Below, one piece after another: positions 45,654 to 55,141 of a stretch of 64,000 bases of DNA; within the stretch, counting starts at the first letter, position 1, and each line of letters opens with the position of its first letter. This stretch comes from Firmicutes bacterium UBA6113 (GTDB lineage: Bacteria; Bacillota; Clostridia; Tissierellales; Sedimentibacteraceae). The translations under genes and the position numbers were made by a program. The notes under the pieces were generated by a model. The model was not told the origin of the DNA and did no database searches. It worked only from the letters and a program-made list of their open reading frames with translations. The stretch covers positions 309,437 through 373,436 of the forward strand of contig DIWF01000027.1 in NCBI GenBank assembly GCA_002422545.1, in the 5' to 3' direction.

Positions 45654-45663
45654 ATATCCTCCA

Positions 45664-46128
45664 CTAAAAATCTTCTATAACGTTATTTATTTTTGAAATA
45701 TCTTTAATTTCGATTTTAATTTTTTCTTCGCCCGCTTGTATAATTACATGATTATCCTGTTTTTCAGAAAGTATTCCTTCAACTGACTTTCTGCCGTCAA
45801 TGGGCTTGTAGAATTTCACTTCAACAAAATTACCTATGTTTTTCTGATAATCAGCCTCTGTCTTGAAAGGTCTTTCTACTCCGGGAGAAGAAACCTCCAG
45901 AAAATACTGTTCTTTTATCAAATCAACTTCATCAAGTTTTTTGTTCAATGCCCTGCTGACATCCGCACAGTCATCAACAGTTATTCCTTCTGCTTTATCC
46001 AGATAAACTCTCAGATATTTAAAAGGACCTTCTTTTACATATTCAATATCCACCAGTTCAATTTCCGAAGATCTGATAATATCTTCTACAAGGTCCTGAA
46101 CTGACGATTCAATAGATTTTTTGTTCAT
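45664..46128 (-). CDS. rimP: Ribosome maturation factor RimP
   Basis: 154 aa. RimP helps 30S assembly, binding near S12. IELVDIEYVKEGPFKYLRVYLDK and YFLEVSSPGVERPF are the family signatures. It is the first gene of the operon that runs to ribF. AAGGAGAGAGA precedes the ATG. A 26-bp perfect palindrome lies 37 nt upstream of the start. Confidence 0.96.
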   Translation of the reverse strand: MNKKSIESSVQDLVEDIIRSSEIELVDIEYVKEGPFKYLRVYLDKAEGITVDDCADVSRALNKKLDEVDLIKEQYFLEVSSPGVERPFKTEADYQKNIGNFVEVKFYKPIDGRKSVEGILSEKQDNHVIIQAGEEKIKIEIKDISKINNVIEDF

Positions 46129-46164
46129 TCTCTCTCCTTATCTCGTTATGTAAGTATACAATCA

Positions 46165-46190
46165 GAAAGAGTGGGATATCCCACTCTTTC
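46165..46190. repeat. 26-bp perfect palindrome upstream of rimP
   Basis: GAAAGAGTGGGAT followed by its exact reverse complement. No T run follows on the minus strand, and only a broken one on the plus strand. It may be a leader hairpin of the rimP operon or a terminator remnant. Confidence 0.6.
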
Positions 46191-46676
46191 CGTCAAAAAT
46201 CATCTTTTGTGTAGTATAACACAAAATTTACGAAAAATCAAACATAAATTTAATTTTTCATAAATTATTGAATAAAAATTAATCATAAACCATCAATTAT
46301 AGTTATCTCAGTGTTGTTTGTGCTCTAAATCTATACAACTGTACATGACTAGTTTTTCATTTATAATTACAGCCCGGAAAACATAATTGATATAATGCAC
46401 AATATCATTTGACGTTTCGTCTTCTTACGATTAGTAATAATTTCATTAATTTTGATGAAAAGCTTTACCAATTTCAATTTTAATGATAAAATATTTAACA
46501 AGCGTAACTTTAATGCTTATCCAATTACATTAAAATTTTTCATATCTCAAAAACTACTCTATAAATTCATTTTTAATTATCAGGTAAATTTCTTTGATAT
46601 AGTATTATTTAACTTATTCAATTTGCTGTTGAAATTTTTGAGATATGGTAAATTAATATTATTAAAGGAGAACTAT
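46191..46676. other. Intergenic region before the KamA-like gene
   Basis: 486 nt between divergent operons, very AT-rich. It must hold the promoters of rimP and of the KamA-like gene, but I cannot place either with confidence. The open frame that runs upstream of 46677 in phase with the KamA-like gene (from 46452) is AT-driven and has no ribosome binding site. Confidence 0.6.
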
Positions 46677-47783
46677 ATGGAATGGAAAAAGGAATTGGAA
46701 ACTAACATCAAGACTGCAGAAGGGGTTAAAAAGGCATTGAACTGGGAACTAGATGCCGAAGACGAGGAAAAATTAAAAAGTATCATAAAAAAATATCCCA
46801 TGTCTATACCCGAATATTATTTGTCCCTAATAAATCCCCATGACCCTGACGATCCTATTAAAAAGCTGTGCATACCTTCAATAAAAGAAACAGATTTAAG
46901 TGGAAGCCTTGACACAAGCGGCGAAGCCAGCAACACCGTCGTTAAAGGACTACAGCACAAGTACAGGCAGACAGGACTGATACTCTCCACAAACAAATGT
47001 GCCATGTATTGCAGGCATTGCTTCAGAAAGCGTCTCGTTGGCCAAAGCGATGACGAAATCAACAACTGTTTTGATGAAATTATAAATTACATCAAAAATC
47101 ATGAAGAAATGACCAATGTGCTCATTTCAGGCGGAGATTCCTTCATGAACTCCAATGAAAAAATTAAACATTATTTAAGTGAATTAGTAAAAATTGATCA
47201 TCTGAGTTTTATACGTTTCGGTACAAGAACACCGGTTGTTCTCCCTTCAAGAATTTATGGCGATGAAGAGCTACTTGAAATACTGGGTCATTACAACAAG
47301 CAAAAACAAATATACGTAATAACACACTTCAACCACCCCAATGAAATTACCGAAGAATCAATTAAAGCAATTGATGCATTGAAGAACCAAGGAATAATAG
47401 CAAGAAACCAAACAGTGCTTTTAAAAGGCATCAACGACAATTCAGAAACACTTGCCACTCTGCTCAGAAGACTTACAGAAATCGGAGTTGTACCATACTA
47501 TGTATTTCAATGCAGGCCTGTTTCTGGTGTTAAAAATCAATTTCAGGTACCTTTTAAAACGTCATGCAAAATTGTGGACGGAGCAAGAGCTCGTCTCAAC
47601 GGCATAAGCAAAAGTTTCAAGTATGCCATGAGCCACCCAACAGGAAAAATAGAAATTCTTGGAGAAATTGAAAACAACAAAATTCTTTTTAAATACCATC
47701 AGACAAAATATGAAAAAGATCAGGGAAGAATAATGTCCATTGAAGTAACAGACAACCAGGCATGGCTTCCGGATGTTATTTAA
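46677..47783 (+). CDS. KamA-family radical SAM protein (lysine 2,3-aminomutase-like)
   Basis: 368 aa. The radical SAM cysteines are in CAMYCRHCFRKR. The putative PLP lysine is in SHPTGKIEILG near the C terminus, and GGDSFM follows the family pattern. KamA proper is longer (about 415 aa) and EpmB shorter (about 340), so this is a related subfamily. The substrate, possibly free or protein-bound lysine, is not determined. No kamD/kamE or efp gene is close. I chose the ATG at 46677 behind AAAGGAG, about nine bases away. Confidence 0.85.
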   Translation: MEWKKELETNIKTAEGVKKALNWELDAEDEEKLKSIIKKYPMSIPEYYLSLINPHDPDDPIKKLCIPSIKETDLSGSLDTSGEASNTVVKGLQHKYRQTGLILSTNKCAMYCRHCFRKRLVGQSDDEINNCFDEIINYIKNHEEMTNVLISGGDSFMNSNEKIKHYLSELVKIDHLSFIRFGTRTPVVLPSRIYGDEELLEILGHYNKQKQIYVITHFNHPNEITEESIKAIDALKNQGIIARNQTVLLKGINDNSETLATLLRRLTEIGVVPYYVFQCRPVSGVKNQFQVPFKTSCKIVDGARARLNGISKSFKYAMSHPTGKIEILGEIENNKILFKYHQTKYEKDQGRIMSIEVTDNQAWLPDVI

Positions 47784-47812
47784 TTAATAAAATCAAAAAT
47801 AATTTATAATTA

Positions 47813-47841
47813 TATACACTCAGGCAATGATTTGCTATAAT
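47813..47841 (+). promoter_or_regulatory. Probable promoter of the MgtC-like gene
   Basis: TATACA (47813-47818), 17-nt spacer, TATAAT (47836-47841). The -10 is perfect, the -35 has four of six matches. Confidence 0.6.
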
Positions 47842-47873
47842 ATATATTCAACAGTTGTCAAAGGAGTGTTAAA

Positions 47874-48551
47874 ATGGAAATATTGCATGAGTTAAACATT
47901 GTGTCAATTTCTTTTCGAGTATTTCTGTCACTTGTTTTCGGAGGAATAATAGGACTGGAAAGAAGCAGAAAAAACAGACCCGCAGGTTTTCGAACATATA
48001 TGCTTGTTTCACTTAGTTCCACACTGGTCATGATGACAAATCAATACATGTTCATCCATTTTGAAGGAACAGACATCGCAAGACTCGGAGCTCAGGTCAT
48101 AAGCGGCATAGGCTTTCTTGGAGCCGGTGCCATAATAGTCACAAGCAGATCTCAGGTCAAAGGACTTACAACTGCTGCAGGTTTGTGGGCATCAGCTTGT
48201 CTTGGCCTAGCCATAGGAATTGGTTTTTACGACGGAGCCTTAATAGTTGCCATTTCAGTATTTCTTGTCATTACAGTCTTCAAAACACTTGACAACTACC
48301 TTACATCAACAAACAAGGCCATCACCGTCTATACTTCATTTTCATCCGTTGAAAGCTTTGACAAATTCATTTTATATTGCTACAAATCAAAATATAAAGT
48401 GCGTGACATAGAAATTACAAAAAACCCTCATCTGAATGAAGCTGCAGTTGTAGCTATTTTACAGCTCGAAGCTGACAAACGCCTGAACCATGTGGAAACA
48501 TTGCAGCATTTAAGTTCTTTTGACGGATTAATTCACATAGAAGAACTTTAA
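47874..48551 (+). CDS. MgtC/SapB family membrane protein
   Basis: 225 aa. Four or five membrane segments occupy residues 12-145, followed by an ACT-like C-terminal domain. FGGIIGLERSRKNRPAGFRTYMLVSL is the MgtC signature. In pathogens MgtC modulates the F-type ATPase and magnesium adaptation; in most bacteria the role is undefined. It has AAGGAG before the ATG, a promoter of its own and a terminator behind it. No magnesium riboswitch is seen. Confidence 0.92.
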   Translation: MEILHELNIVSISFRVFLSLVFGGIIGLERSRKNRPAGFRTYMLVSLSSTLVMMTNQYMFIHFEGTDIARLGAQVISGIGFLGAGAIIVTSRSQVKGLTTAAGLWASACLGLAIGIGFYDGALIVAISVFLVITVFKTLDNYLTSTNKAITVYTSFSSVESFDKFILYCYKSKYKVRDIEITKNPHLNEAAVVAILQLEADKRLNHVETLQHLSSFDGLIHIEEL

Positions 48552-48554
48552 GTT

Positions 48555-48588
48555 AAAAAAAATGCAGCCCTGAGGCTGCGTTTTTTTA
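48555..48588. terminator. Bidirectional terminator between the MgtC-like gene and ispG
   Basis: GCAGCC (48565-48570), CTGA loop, GGCTGC (48575-48580), with A and T runs on the two sides. It serves the convergent genes. Confidence 0.9.
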
Positions 48589-48601
48589 ATGTAAAATGTT
48601 T

Positions 48602-49663
48602 TTACATCTTTTCGATCTCATCAAGAAGAGTGTTTACGATGTCTTCTTCCTTTATTTTTCTGATAATCTCGCCCTTTTTAAACAAAAGCGCTTCACCCAT
48701 GCCTCCGGCTATTCCTATGTCTGACTGTCTTGCTTCTCCGGGGCCGTTTACAGCGCAGCCCATTATTGCAACAGTTATGGGTTTATCCACATCTTTAAGC
48801 CCTTCCTGTATTTTTTTTGAAAGTTCAATAAGCTGTATTTTTGTTCTTCCACATGTTGGACATGTTATGTAGTTAATTCCAAAATTTCTGAGTCCCAGGC
48901 TTTTTAAAATTTCTCTTGCAACCTTTACTTCTTCTCTTGGGTCGTCAGTTAATGAAATTCTCAAGGTGTCTCCTATTCCGTCAGCAAGAAGACTTCCAAC
49001 TCCAATGGCTGAGCGTATGCTTCCTTCAAAAATAGTTCCTGCATGTGTTATTCCAAGATGAAGGGGGTATTGAACCTTTGTTGCCATGCTTCTGTAAGCT
49101 TCTATTGTCATTTTAATGTCTGTGCCCTTCATGGAAATTACAATGTTGTCATAATCCAGGTCCTCAAGGATTTTAACATGCTCAAGTGCAGATTCAACCA
49201 TCCCTTCAGAAGTAGGAAGGCCGTTGTATTTTTTAAGTATTTCCTTGTGTATGCTTCCTGCATTCACACCTATTCTTATGGGAATGTTTCTTGGCTTGGC
49301 CATTTCCACGATTTTTTGAACCCTGTCCATGCTTCCTATGTTGCCGGGATTGATTCTTAATTTGTCAATGCCGTTTTCTATGCTTTTTAAAGCCAATCTG
49401 TAATCAAAGTGAATGTCAGCAACAATTGGTATATGTATTTGTTTTTTTATTTCTTTTATTGCTTCAGCATCTTCAGTGTCTGCTACTGCAACCCTTATTA
49501 TTTCACAGCCTGATTCTTCAAGTCCCAGAATCTGATCTACCGTTTTTTTAACATCTTTCGTGAACGTGTTCGTCATTGACTGCACAGGAATTTTAGCTCC
49601 TCCGCCAATTTGTACATCCCCACACATGACTTTTTTGCTTTGTCTTCTAGTTATTGTATCCAT
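48602..49663 (-). CDS. ispG: 4-hydroxy-3-methylbut-2-en-1-yl diphosphate synthase (GcpE)
   Basis: 353 aa. IspG converts MEcPP to HMBPP in the MEP isoprenoid pathway using a [4Fe-4S] cluster. The cluster ligands are in NYITCPTCGRT and in MGCAVNGPGEA. VGGGAKIPVQSMTNT-like residues open the TIM barrel. It follows rseP and cdsA, a common Firmicutes order. GGAGGGATTT precedes the ATG. The MEP pathway supplies DMAPP used by MiaA and prenyl units used by UppS. Confidence 0.97.
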   Translation of the reverse strand: MDTITRRQSKKVMCGDVQIGGGAKIPVQSMTNTFTKDVKKTVDQILGLEESGCEIIRVAVADTEDAEAIKEIKKQIHIPIVADIHFDYRLALKSIENGIDKLRINPGNIGSMDRVQKIVEMAKPRNIPIRIGVNAGSIHKEILKKYNGLPTSEGMVESALEHVKILEDLDYDNIVISMKGTDIKMTIEAYRSMATKVQYPLHLGITHAGTIFEGSIRSAIGVGSLLADGIGDTLRISLTDDPREEVKVAREILKSLGLRNFGINYITCPTCGRTKIQLIELSKKIQEGLKDVDKPITVAIMGCAVNGPGEARQSDIGIAGGMGEALLFKKGEIIRKIKEEDIVNTLLDEIEKM

Positions 49664-49680
49664 AAATCCCTCCGCAAATC

Positions 49681-49765
49681 AATTAAGAGTGAAGAATTAA
49701 TGAAAGGATTTGTGCTTGCACAAATCCTACCTTCATTCTTAATTCTTAACTCTTAATTCTTAATT
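49681..49765. repeat. MITE-like repeat, copy B
   Basis: Arms of TTAAGA(A/G)T-type repeats (49683-49700 / 49733-49765) flank a perfect core 49706-49727 (GGATTTGTGC, TT, GCACAAATCC). Compared with copy A at 24897 the arms and the CCTTCATT flank agree, and the core is different but again perfectly palindromic. It separates rseP from ispG. Confidence 0.72.
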
Positions 49766-49773
49766 GCATTTTT

Positions 49774-51018
49774 TTAGATTCTAAATAATCTCAGTATATC
49801 CTTGTATGTTATGAAAAGCATGAATCCGATTAACACAACAAATCCTATGAAATGAATGTATCCTTCCTTTTCAACAGGAATTGATTTGCCTCTTATACTC
49901 TCGACAACAAGAAATACAAGTTTGCTTCCGTCAAGTGCCGGTATGGGCAAAAGGTTCATGAATCCAAGATTGATGCTTATGAACGCTGCAAGGTTCAAAA
50001 GTGATAAAATTCCGCTTTCTGCAGCTTCCCCTACCATGGAAATAACCATGACAGGTCCACCGAGCGAGTCGCTTCCAAGTTTTCCTGTTACCAGCTGGAC
50101 TATGATTTTAAACATCATCTTTATGTAATACACAGTCTTGTATGCTGATGATGATATTGCTGTTGAAAAAGACTTGTCAAGAGCTGTATTGAATTTCACT
50201 GAAATTTGTGTTTGAGGAGAAATGGTGAAATCCATTGTTTCACCGTTTCTTTCAACAGTGATCTTTACAGCCTCATCTGAAGTTTTTTCAATGTTTGAAG
50301 TTATTTCTTCCCACGTGGAAACAGGAACATCATTGATTTTGGTTATTATATCTCCATCCTTTATTCCAGCCTCATATGCAGGAGAAGTAACATCCGAAGG
50401 AGACACTGTGGTGGTTGTTTTTCCATCTACAAGCTTTGAAGTAACTCCAACAATTTTTCTGTAGTTGTTTGAAATTTTAACTTCTTTTAAAACTCCGTCC
50501 CTTTCGTACTCCACTGTGTAATATGTATTGTCCGGGTTTGTAATTTCATAATAAATATCTTCCCATATGTAGGATTTATCACCATTTACAGAAACAATAC
50601 TGTCTCCGGTTCTTAGACCTGCAGCATATTCATTTGAATTTTCATCAATAAAATCAATTGTGTTTCCATAAATTCCAAATGAAAAAGCAACAATTAAAAA
50701 TAAGGCAAGAGCCAATACAAAGTTCATTACCGGTCCAGCGGCCACAACTTTAAATCTCTGCCATACTGACTTTGTGGAAAAACTCGTGGAAGTTCTTACA
50801 TCTTCTTCTTCGCCTTCCATTTGCACAAATCCGCCTATAGGAATGGCTCTTATGGAATAAACTGTTCCGTTTTTTTCCCTTTTCAGAACTGTTGGTCCCA
50901 TACCAATGGCAAATTCATATACTTTTATGCCTACACTTTTTGCAGCCTTGTAATGTCCGAATTCATGAACAAGCACTATGGCTGAAAAAACAAGTATAGA
51001 TGCTATTAATGTTAACAA
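49774..51018 (-). CDS. rseP: Site-2 zinc metalloprotease RseP/RasP
   Basis: 414 aa. The membrane-embedded zinc motif HEFGH is near residue 18 and the third ligand Asp in PALDGSKL near 355. A PDZ domain lies between (GIKDGDIITKINDVPV), preceded by a more divergent PDZ-like copy near 130-200. It cuts anti-sigma factors and signal peptide remnants inside the membrane. The start is TTG at 51018, six bases after GGAGGG. It follows cdsA. Confidence 0.95.
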   Translation of the reverse strand: MLTLIASILVFSAIVLVHEFGHYKAAKSVGIKVYEFAIGMGPTVLKREKNGTVYSIRAIPIGGFVQMEGEEEDVRTSTSFSTKSVWQRFKVVAAGPVMNFVLALALFLIVAFSFGIYGNTIDFIDENSNEYAAGLRTGDSIVSVNGDKSYIWEDIYYEITNPDNTYYTVEYERDGVLKEVKISNNYRKIVGVTSKLVDGKTTTTVSPSDVTSPAYEAGIKDGDIITKINDVPVSTWEEITSNIEKTSDEAVKITVERNGETMDFTISPQTQISVKFNTALDKSFSTAISSSAYKTVYYIKMMFKIIVQLVTGKLGSDSLGGPVMVISMVGEAAESGILSLLNLAAFISINLGFMNLLPIPALDGSKLVFLVVESIRGKSIPVEKEGYIHFIGFVVLIGFMLFITYKDILRLFRI

Positions 51019-51033
51019 TATATTCCCTCCATG

Positions 51034-51801
51034 TTATAAGAAGTGACGAACAAAGTAATAAACAACCGGTGCGACGAAAAGCACGCTGTCAAATCTGTCT
51101 AGTATTCCTCCGTGTCCTGGAAGCATGTAGCCAAAATCCTTTATTCTGTGTTCTCTTTTTATTTTTGATGCAGCCAAATCACCTGCCATTGAAAATACAG
51201 ATGCACTGACACTAAATATTATAATGTAAATATATTTATTTATGCTTAAATAATTAAAATAAATTAATGATAACAGAGTGCTTCCTATTACTCCGCCTAT
51301 TGCACCTTCAATTGTCTTGTTGGGACTCACTTCAGGATACAACTTGTGTCTGCCGAAAAATTTCCCTGTAAAATAAGCAAATGTGTCTGATCCAAATGCT
51401 ATTATGTATACAAGCCAAACATAGACAGAACCGTTCATAAGCATCATGTGATACATGAAAAACACCACATAGCATCCTATAAAGACTATTTCTGAAATTT
51501 TCTTTATGTCTGTTTTTTTATTGAACACAAAAATCAGGAAGTTCAAGGATATGTACAGAAATAAAAAGAAATCAAAAAAATGCTGGTATTTTGTTGCTTT
51601 TTCTATGAATAAAGCAATTGCAAACATATAGTTCACAACAGCCCCGTAATCAAATCCGTTATTGAAAAATACTTTTGAAAGTTCATATATTCCTATGCAT
51701 ACAATTCCAAAATACACAAAGTCATAAAGGGTACCTCCAAAATATGTAACAGCAGCAATAAATGCTCCTCCTGCGACTCCGGTCAACACTCTTTGTCTCA
51801 T
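51034..51801 (-). CDS. cdsA: Phosphatidate cytidylyltransferase
   Basis: 255 aa with about seven membrane segments. CdsA makes CDP-diacylglycerol, the precursor used by PgsA (28.2 kb). The signature near the C terminus is complete: KREHRIKDFGYMLPGHGGILDRFDS. It lies between uppS and rseP. Confidence 0.96.
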   Translation of the reverse strand: MRQRVLTGVAGGAFIAAVTYFGGTLYDFVYFGIVCIGIYELSKVFFNNGFDYGAVVNYMFAIALFIEKATKYQHFFDFFLFLYISLNFLIFVFNKKTDIKKISEIVFIGCYVVFFMYHMMLMNGSVYVWLVYIIAFGSDTFAYFTGKFFGRHKLYPEVSPNKTIEGAIGGVIGSTLLSLIYFNYLSINKYIYIIIFSVSASVFSMAGDLAASKIKREHRIKDFGYMLPGHGGILDRFDSVLFVAPVVYYFVRHFL

Positions 51802-51813
51802 AACAACACCGCC

Positions 51814-52536
51814 TTAATTTCCGAATCTCCTTTTTCTTGCTTGATAGTTAAGTATTGCTTTCAATAATTCATCTTTTCTGAAATCAGGCCACATTACATC
51901 TGTGAAATAAAATTCTGTATATGCAAGCTGATATAATAGAAAATTGCTTACACGCATTTCGCCGCTTGTTCTTATTAACAAATCCGGGTCAGGCATGTCA
52001 TGGGTGAACAAATATTTTTTGAAGTTTTCTTCATTAATTTCATCTATGTCAATTTCATTGTTTTCATAATCTTTAACTATTGTTTTTACGGCATTTATAA
52101 TTTCGAATCTTGAACCATAGCTCAGGGCTATGTTCAAATGAAGTGTATTGTTGTTTTTAGTGAGTTCCACAGAGCGTCTGACTTCCAGCCTCGTTTTTTC
52201 AGGTAAATCATCCATGTTACCCATCATTGTTATCTTTACGTCATTTTTGTTTAAGTAGTCAAGCTCCTTCACCACAAATTCCACTAGGAGGTTCATTAAA
52301 TAATCGACTTCTTTTTTTTCTCTTCTCCAGTTTTCAGTTGAAAATGCATAAACAGACAAATACTTTATGCCTAAGTCTGCGCAGTTTCTTACCAAATCAG
52401 TAACTCTTAAGGCACCTTCTTTGTGTCCTATTTTTGTAGGCAGATTTCTTTGTTTTGCCCACCTTCTGTTGCCATCGAGTATTACTGCAATATGTGCAGG
52501 AATTTCACCACTTAGCACTTGTTCCTCTAAATTCAT
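51814..52536 (-). CDS. uppS: Isoprenyl transferase (undecaprenyl diphosphate synthase)
   Basis: 240 aa. UppS adds isoprene units in cis to make the C55 carrier for cell wall synthesis. The P-loop-like motif ILDGNRRWAKQRNLP, YAFSTENWRR and the C-terminal TSGEMRVSNFLLYQLAYTE are diagnostic. I chose the ATG at 52536, about six bases after GAGG; an upstream start at 52566 reaches into the hairpin region. Confidence 0.96.
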   Translation of the reverse strand: MNLEEQVLSGEIPAHIAVILDGNRRWAKQRNLPTKIGHKEGALRVTDLVRNCADLGIKYLSVYAFSTENWRREKKEVDYLMNLLVEFVVKELDYLNKNDVKITMMGNMDDLPEKTRLEVRRSVELTKNNNTLHLNIALSYGSRFEIINAVKTIVKDYENNEIDIDEINEENFKKYLFTHDMPDPDLLIRTSGEMRVSNFLLYQLAYTEFYFTDVMWPDFRKDELLKAILNYQARKRRFGN

Positions 52537-52570
52537 AATATCCTCACCATTTCTCAAAAAATACACTAAA

Positions 52571-52594
52571 CAGGCTTATGAAATCATAAGCCTG
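52571..52594 (-). terminator. Hairpin between the 61-aa gene and uppS
   Basis: An 11-bp perfect stem CAGGCTTATGA / TCATAAGCCTG. After it on the minus strand comes TTTAGTGTATTTTTT, a broken T run, so it may be a partial terminator inside the operon. Confidence 0.6.
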
Positions 52595-52603
52595 TGTTTC
52601 AGA

Positions 52604-52789
52604 CTAGTAGTATGAAACATACAAAGTTACATAATTGTCTTTATAATGTTCCCTTATGACATACGGCTTGTTCAGTTCATTGAATTTTTTGTTCCAGCCG
52701 GTAATTTTCTTTATATTTATAATCTTATTGTTGTTTTCTTCTATTATTTTAAGAGCTTCTAACAGCGGGTAACCTATTAAAGTATCCAT
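52604..52789 (-). CDS. Small conserved-looking protein between frr and uppS
   Basis: 61 aa. It starts 2 nt after the frr stop and reads MDTLIGYPLLEALKIIEENN, then a short strand-rich part ending YVTLYVSYY. The opening resembles a PASTA-like helix motif. I do not recognise a named family; its tight fit between frr and uppS and full codon coverage support a real gene. GAGGTTTAACA overlaps the frr end as ribosome binding site. Confidence 0.72.
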   Translation of the reverse strand: MDTLIGYPLLEALKIIEENNNKIINIKKITGWNKKFNELNKPYVIREHYKDNYVTLYVSYY

Positions 52790-52791
52790 TG

Positions 52792-53349
52792 TTAAACCTC
52801 TAAAATTTCTTTTTCCTTTTCCTTGTAGATGTCTTCAACAAATTTGATGAATTTATCCGTGAGTTTTTGCATGTCCTCTTCAGATTTCTTCAGATCATCT
52901 TTAGTAATTTCACTTGATTTTTCAAGTTTTTTCAGTTCTTCGTTAGCATCTCTTCTTATGTTTCTCACTGCAACCTTGGCATTTTCTGTTTCTTTCTTTA
53001 CAAGCTTCAGAAGATCTTTTCTTCTTTCCTCAGTTAAAACAGGAATAATAAGTCTGATAACCTTTCCGTCATTTGAAGGTGTGATGCCCAAGTCTGATGC
53101 TAAAATTGCTTTTTCAATTTCTTTTACCAAGCTGGCATCCCAAGGTTGTATCATAATTGCTCTTGGTTCCGGCACAGATATGTTTGCTACTTGGTTAAGG
53201 GGGGTCATTGTACCGTAATAACTTACTTGAATTTTGTCAACCAGTTTAGGGTTTGCTTTTCCCGCTCTGATTGTGGCAAGGTCTTCTTTAAGAAAACCCA
53301 TTGATTTTCTCATTGTTTCTTCTGATTTTGCTACTACTTCTCTATACAT
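52792..53349 (-). CDS. frr: Ribosome recycling factor
   Basis: 185 aa, the standard length. RRF splits the post-termination ribosome with [26 protein letters not shown] and [28 protein letters not shown] are diagnostic. It starts 3 nt after pyrH. GGAGGCGTAGTA precedes the ATG. Confidence 0.98.
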   Translation of the reverse strand: MYREVVAKSEETMRKSMGFLKEDLATIRAGKANPKLVDKIQVSYYGTMTPLNQVANISVPEPRAIMIQPWDASLVKEIEKAILASDLGITPSNDGKVIRLIIPVLTEERRKDLLKLVKKETENAKVAVRNIRRDANEELKKLEKSSEITKDDLKKSEEDMQKLTDKFIKFVEDIYKEKEKEILEV

Positions 53350-53351
53350 TA

Positions 53352-54089
<738 letters not shown>

Positions 54090-54094
54090 TTATT

Positions 54095-54122
54095 AATGGA
54101 GAACTTAAAAAAGTCCTCCATT
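54095..54122 (-). terminator. Hairpin between tsf and pyrH
   Basis: A 12-bp stem (54095-54106 / 54111-54122, one G-U) without a following T run on the minus strand. It may be a processing site or leftover terminator within the operon. Confidence 0.45.
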
Positions 54123-54142
54123 TGTATCAAATTCTATCAGGA

Positions 54143-55057
54143 TTATTTACCCATTTGTTTTGCAACTTCATCAGCAAAGTTTTCTGATTTCTTTTCAATG
54201 CCTTCGCCAACTTCGAATCTTTGAACTCCGGCAATTTTTATATCTTTTCCTAATTTGGCAGCTGTATTTGCAATAACTTTCTTAACTGTTAAATCAGCAT
54301 CTTTAACGAATGCTTGTTCCAACAGGCATACTTCTTTAAGTTCTTTCTGAAGTCTTCCTTCAACCATTTTTTCAACAATGTTTTGTGGTTTTCCTTCATT
54401 TAATGCCTGAGCAATAAGAACTTCTCTTTCATGAGCAATGAATTCCTGATCAACATCATCAGTAGATATGTATTTAGGATTCATGGCTGCAACCTGCATT
54501 GCAAGGTCTTTTCCAAGAACTTCAAGAGCTTCTTTGTCTCCTTCTGATTCAAGAGCTACTATAACAGAAATTTTTCCGCCGCCGTGAATATAGCCTACAA
54601 CTGCTCCGTTGTTTACTTTTTCAGCTGCAAATCTTCTGATTGACATATTTTCGCCTATTTTAGCAATTTTGTCAGTCAATGTTTCCTGAACAGTCTTGCC
54701 TGTTTCAAGAACAACAGCTTTTAATGCTTCAACGTCTGCAGGTGTATTTTCAACTACAACCTTAGCCACGTCCTGTACAAAGTTATGGAATTCTTCATTT
54801 TTTGCAACGAAGTCAGTTTCTGAGTTTACTTCTACTACAACACCTGTTTTTCTGTCTGCAGAAATTATAGCAGTTGTAAGACCTTCTGCTGCAATTCTGT
54901 CAGCCTTTTTAGCTGCCTGAGAAAGTCCTTTTTCTCTCAAATAGTCTATTGCTTTTTCCATGTCTCCATCTGTTTCTTTTAAAGCTTTTTTGCAGTCCAT
55001 CATGCCTGCATTAGTTTTATCTCTTAGTTCTTTTACCATTGAAGCTGTAACTTCCAT
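54143..55057 (-). CDS. tsf: Elongation factor Ts
   Basis: 304 aa. EF-Ts recycles EF-Tu by GDP/GTP exchange. VKELRDKTNAGMMDCKKAL is the UBA-like start, and VVEVNSETDFVAKNEEF contains the conserved TDFV contact with EF-Tu. Two dimerisation subdomains follow. GGAGGTATTTAA precedes the ATG. It is preceded by rpsB and a terminator-like hairpin. Confidence 0.98.
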   Translation of the reverse strand: MEVTASMVKELRDKTNAGMMDCKKALKETDGDMEKAIDYLREKGLSQAAKKADRIAAEGLTTAIISADRKTGVVVEVNSETDFVAKNEEFHNFVQDVAKVVVENTPADVEALKAVVLETGKTVQETLTDKIAKIGENMSIRRFAAEKVNNGAVVGYIHGGGKISVIVALESEGDKEALEVLGKDLAMQVAAMNPKYISTDDVDQEFIAHEREVLIAQALNEGKPQNIVEKMVEGRLQKELKEVCLLEQAFVKDADLTVKKVIANTAAKLGKDIKIAGVQRFEVGEGIEKKSENFADEVAKQMGK

Positions 55058-55076
55058 TTAAATACCTCCAAAATTT

Positions 55077-55118
55077 AAAAAAGCAAGGTGTAAGGAAAAA
55101 ATTCCTAACCCCTTACTT
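55077..55118 (-). terminator. Terminator/attenuator between rpsB and tsf
   Basis: 55081-55097 pairs with 55102-55118 with two mismatches and one G-U pair; six T follow on the minus strand. Partial termination here would give more S2 than EF-Ts. Confidence 0.7.
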
Positions 55119-55141
55119 TGATTTTTATTTTATTTTTATTT

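Noticed and set aside
46452..46676. 75-residue upstream extension of the KamA-like protein
   Set aside because: Phe/Leu/Asn-rich AT-driven translation with no ribosome binding site; the ATG at 46677 has AAAGGAG.
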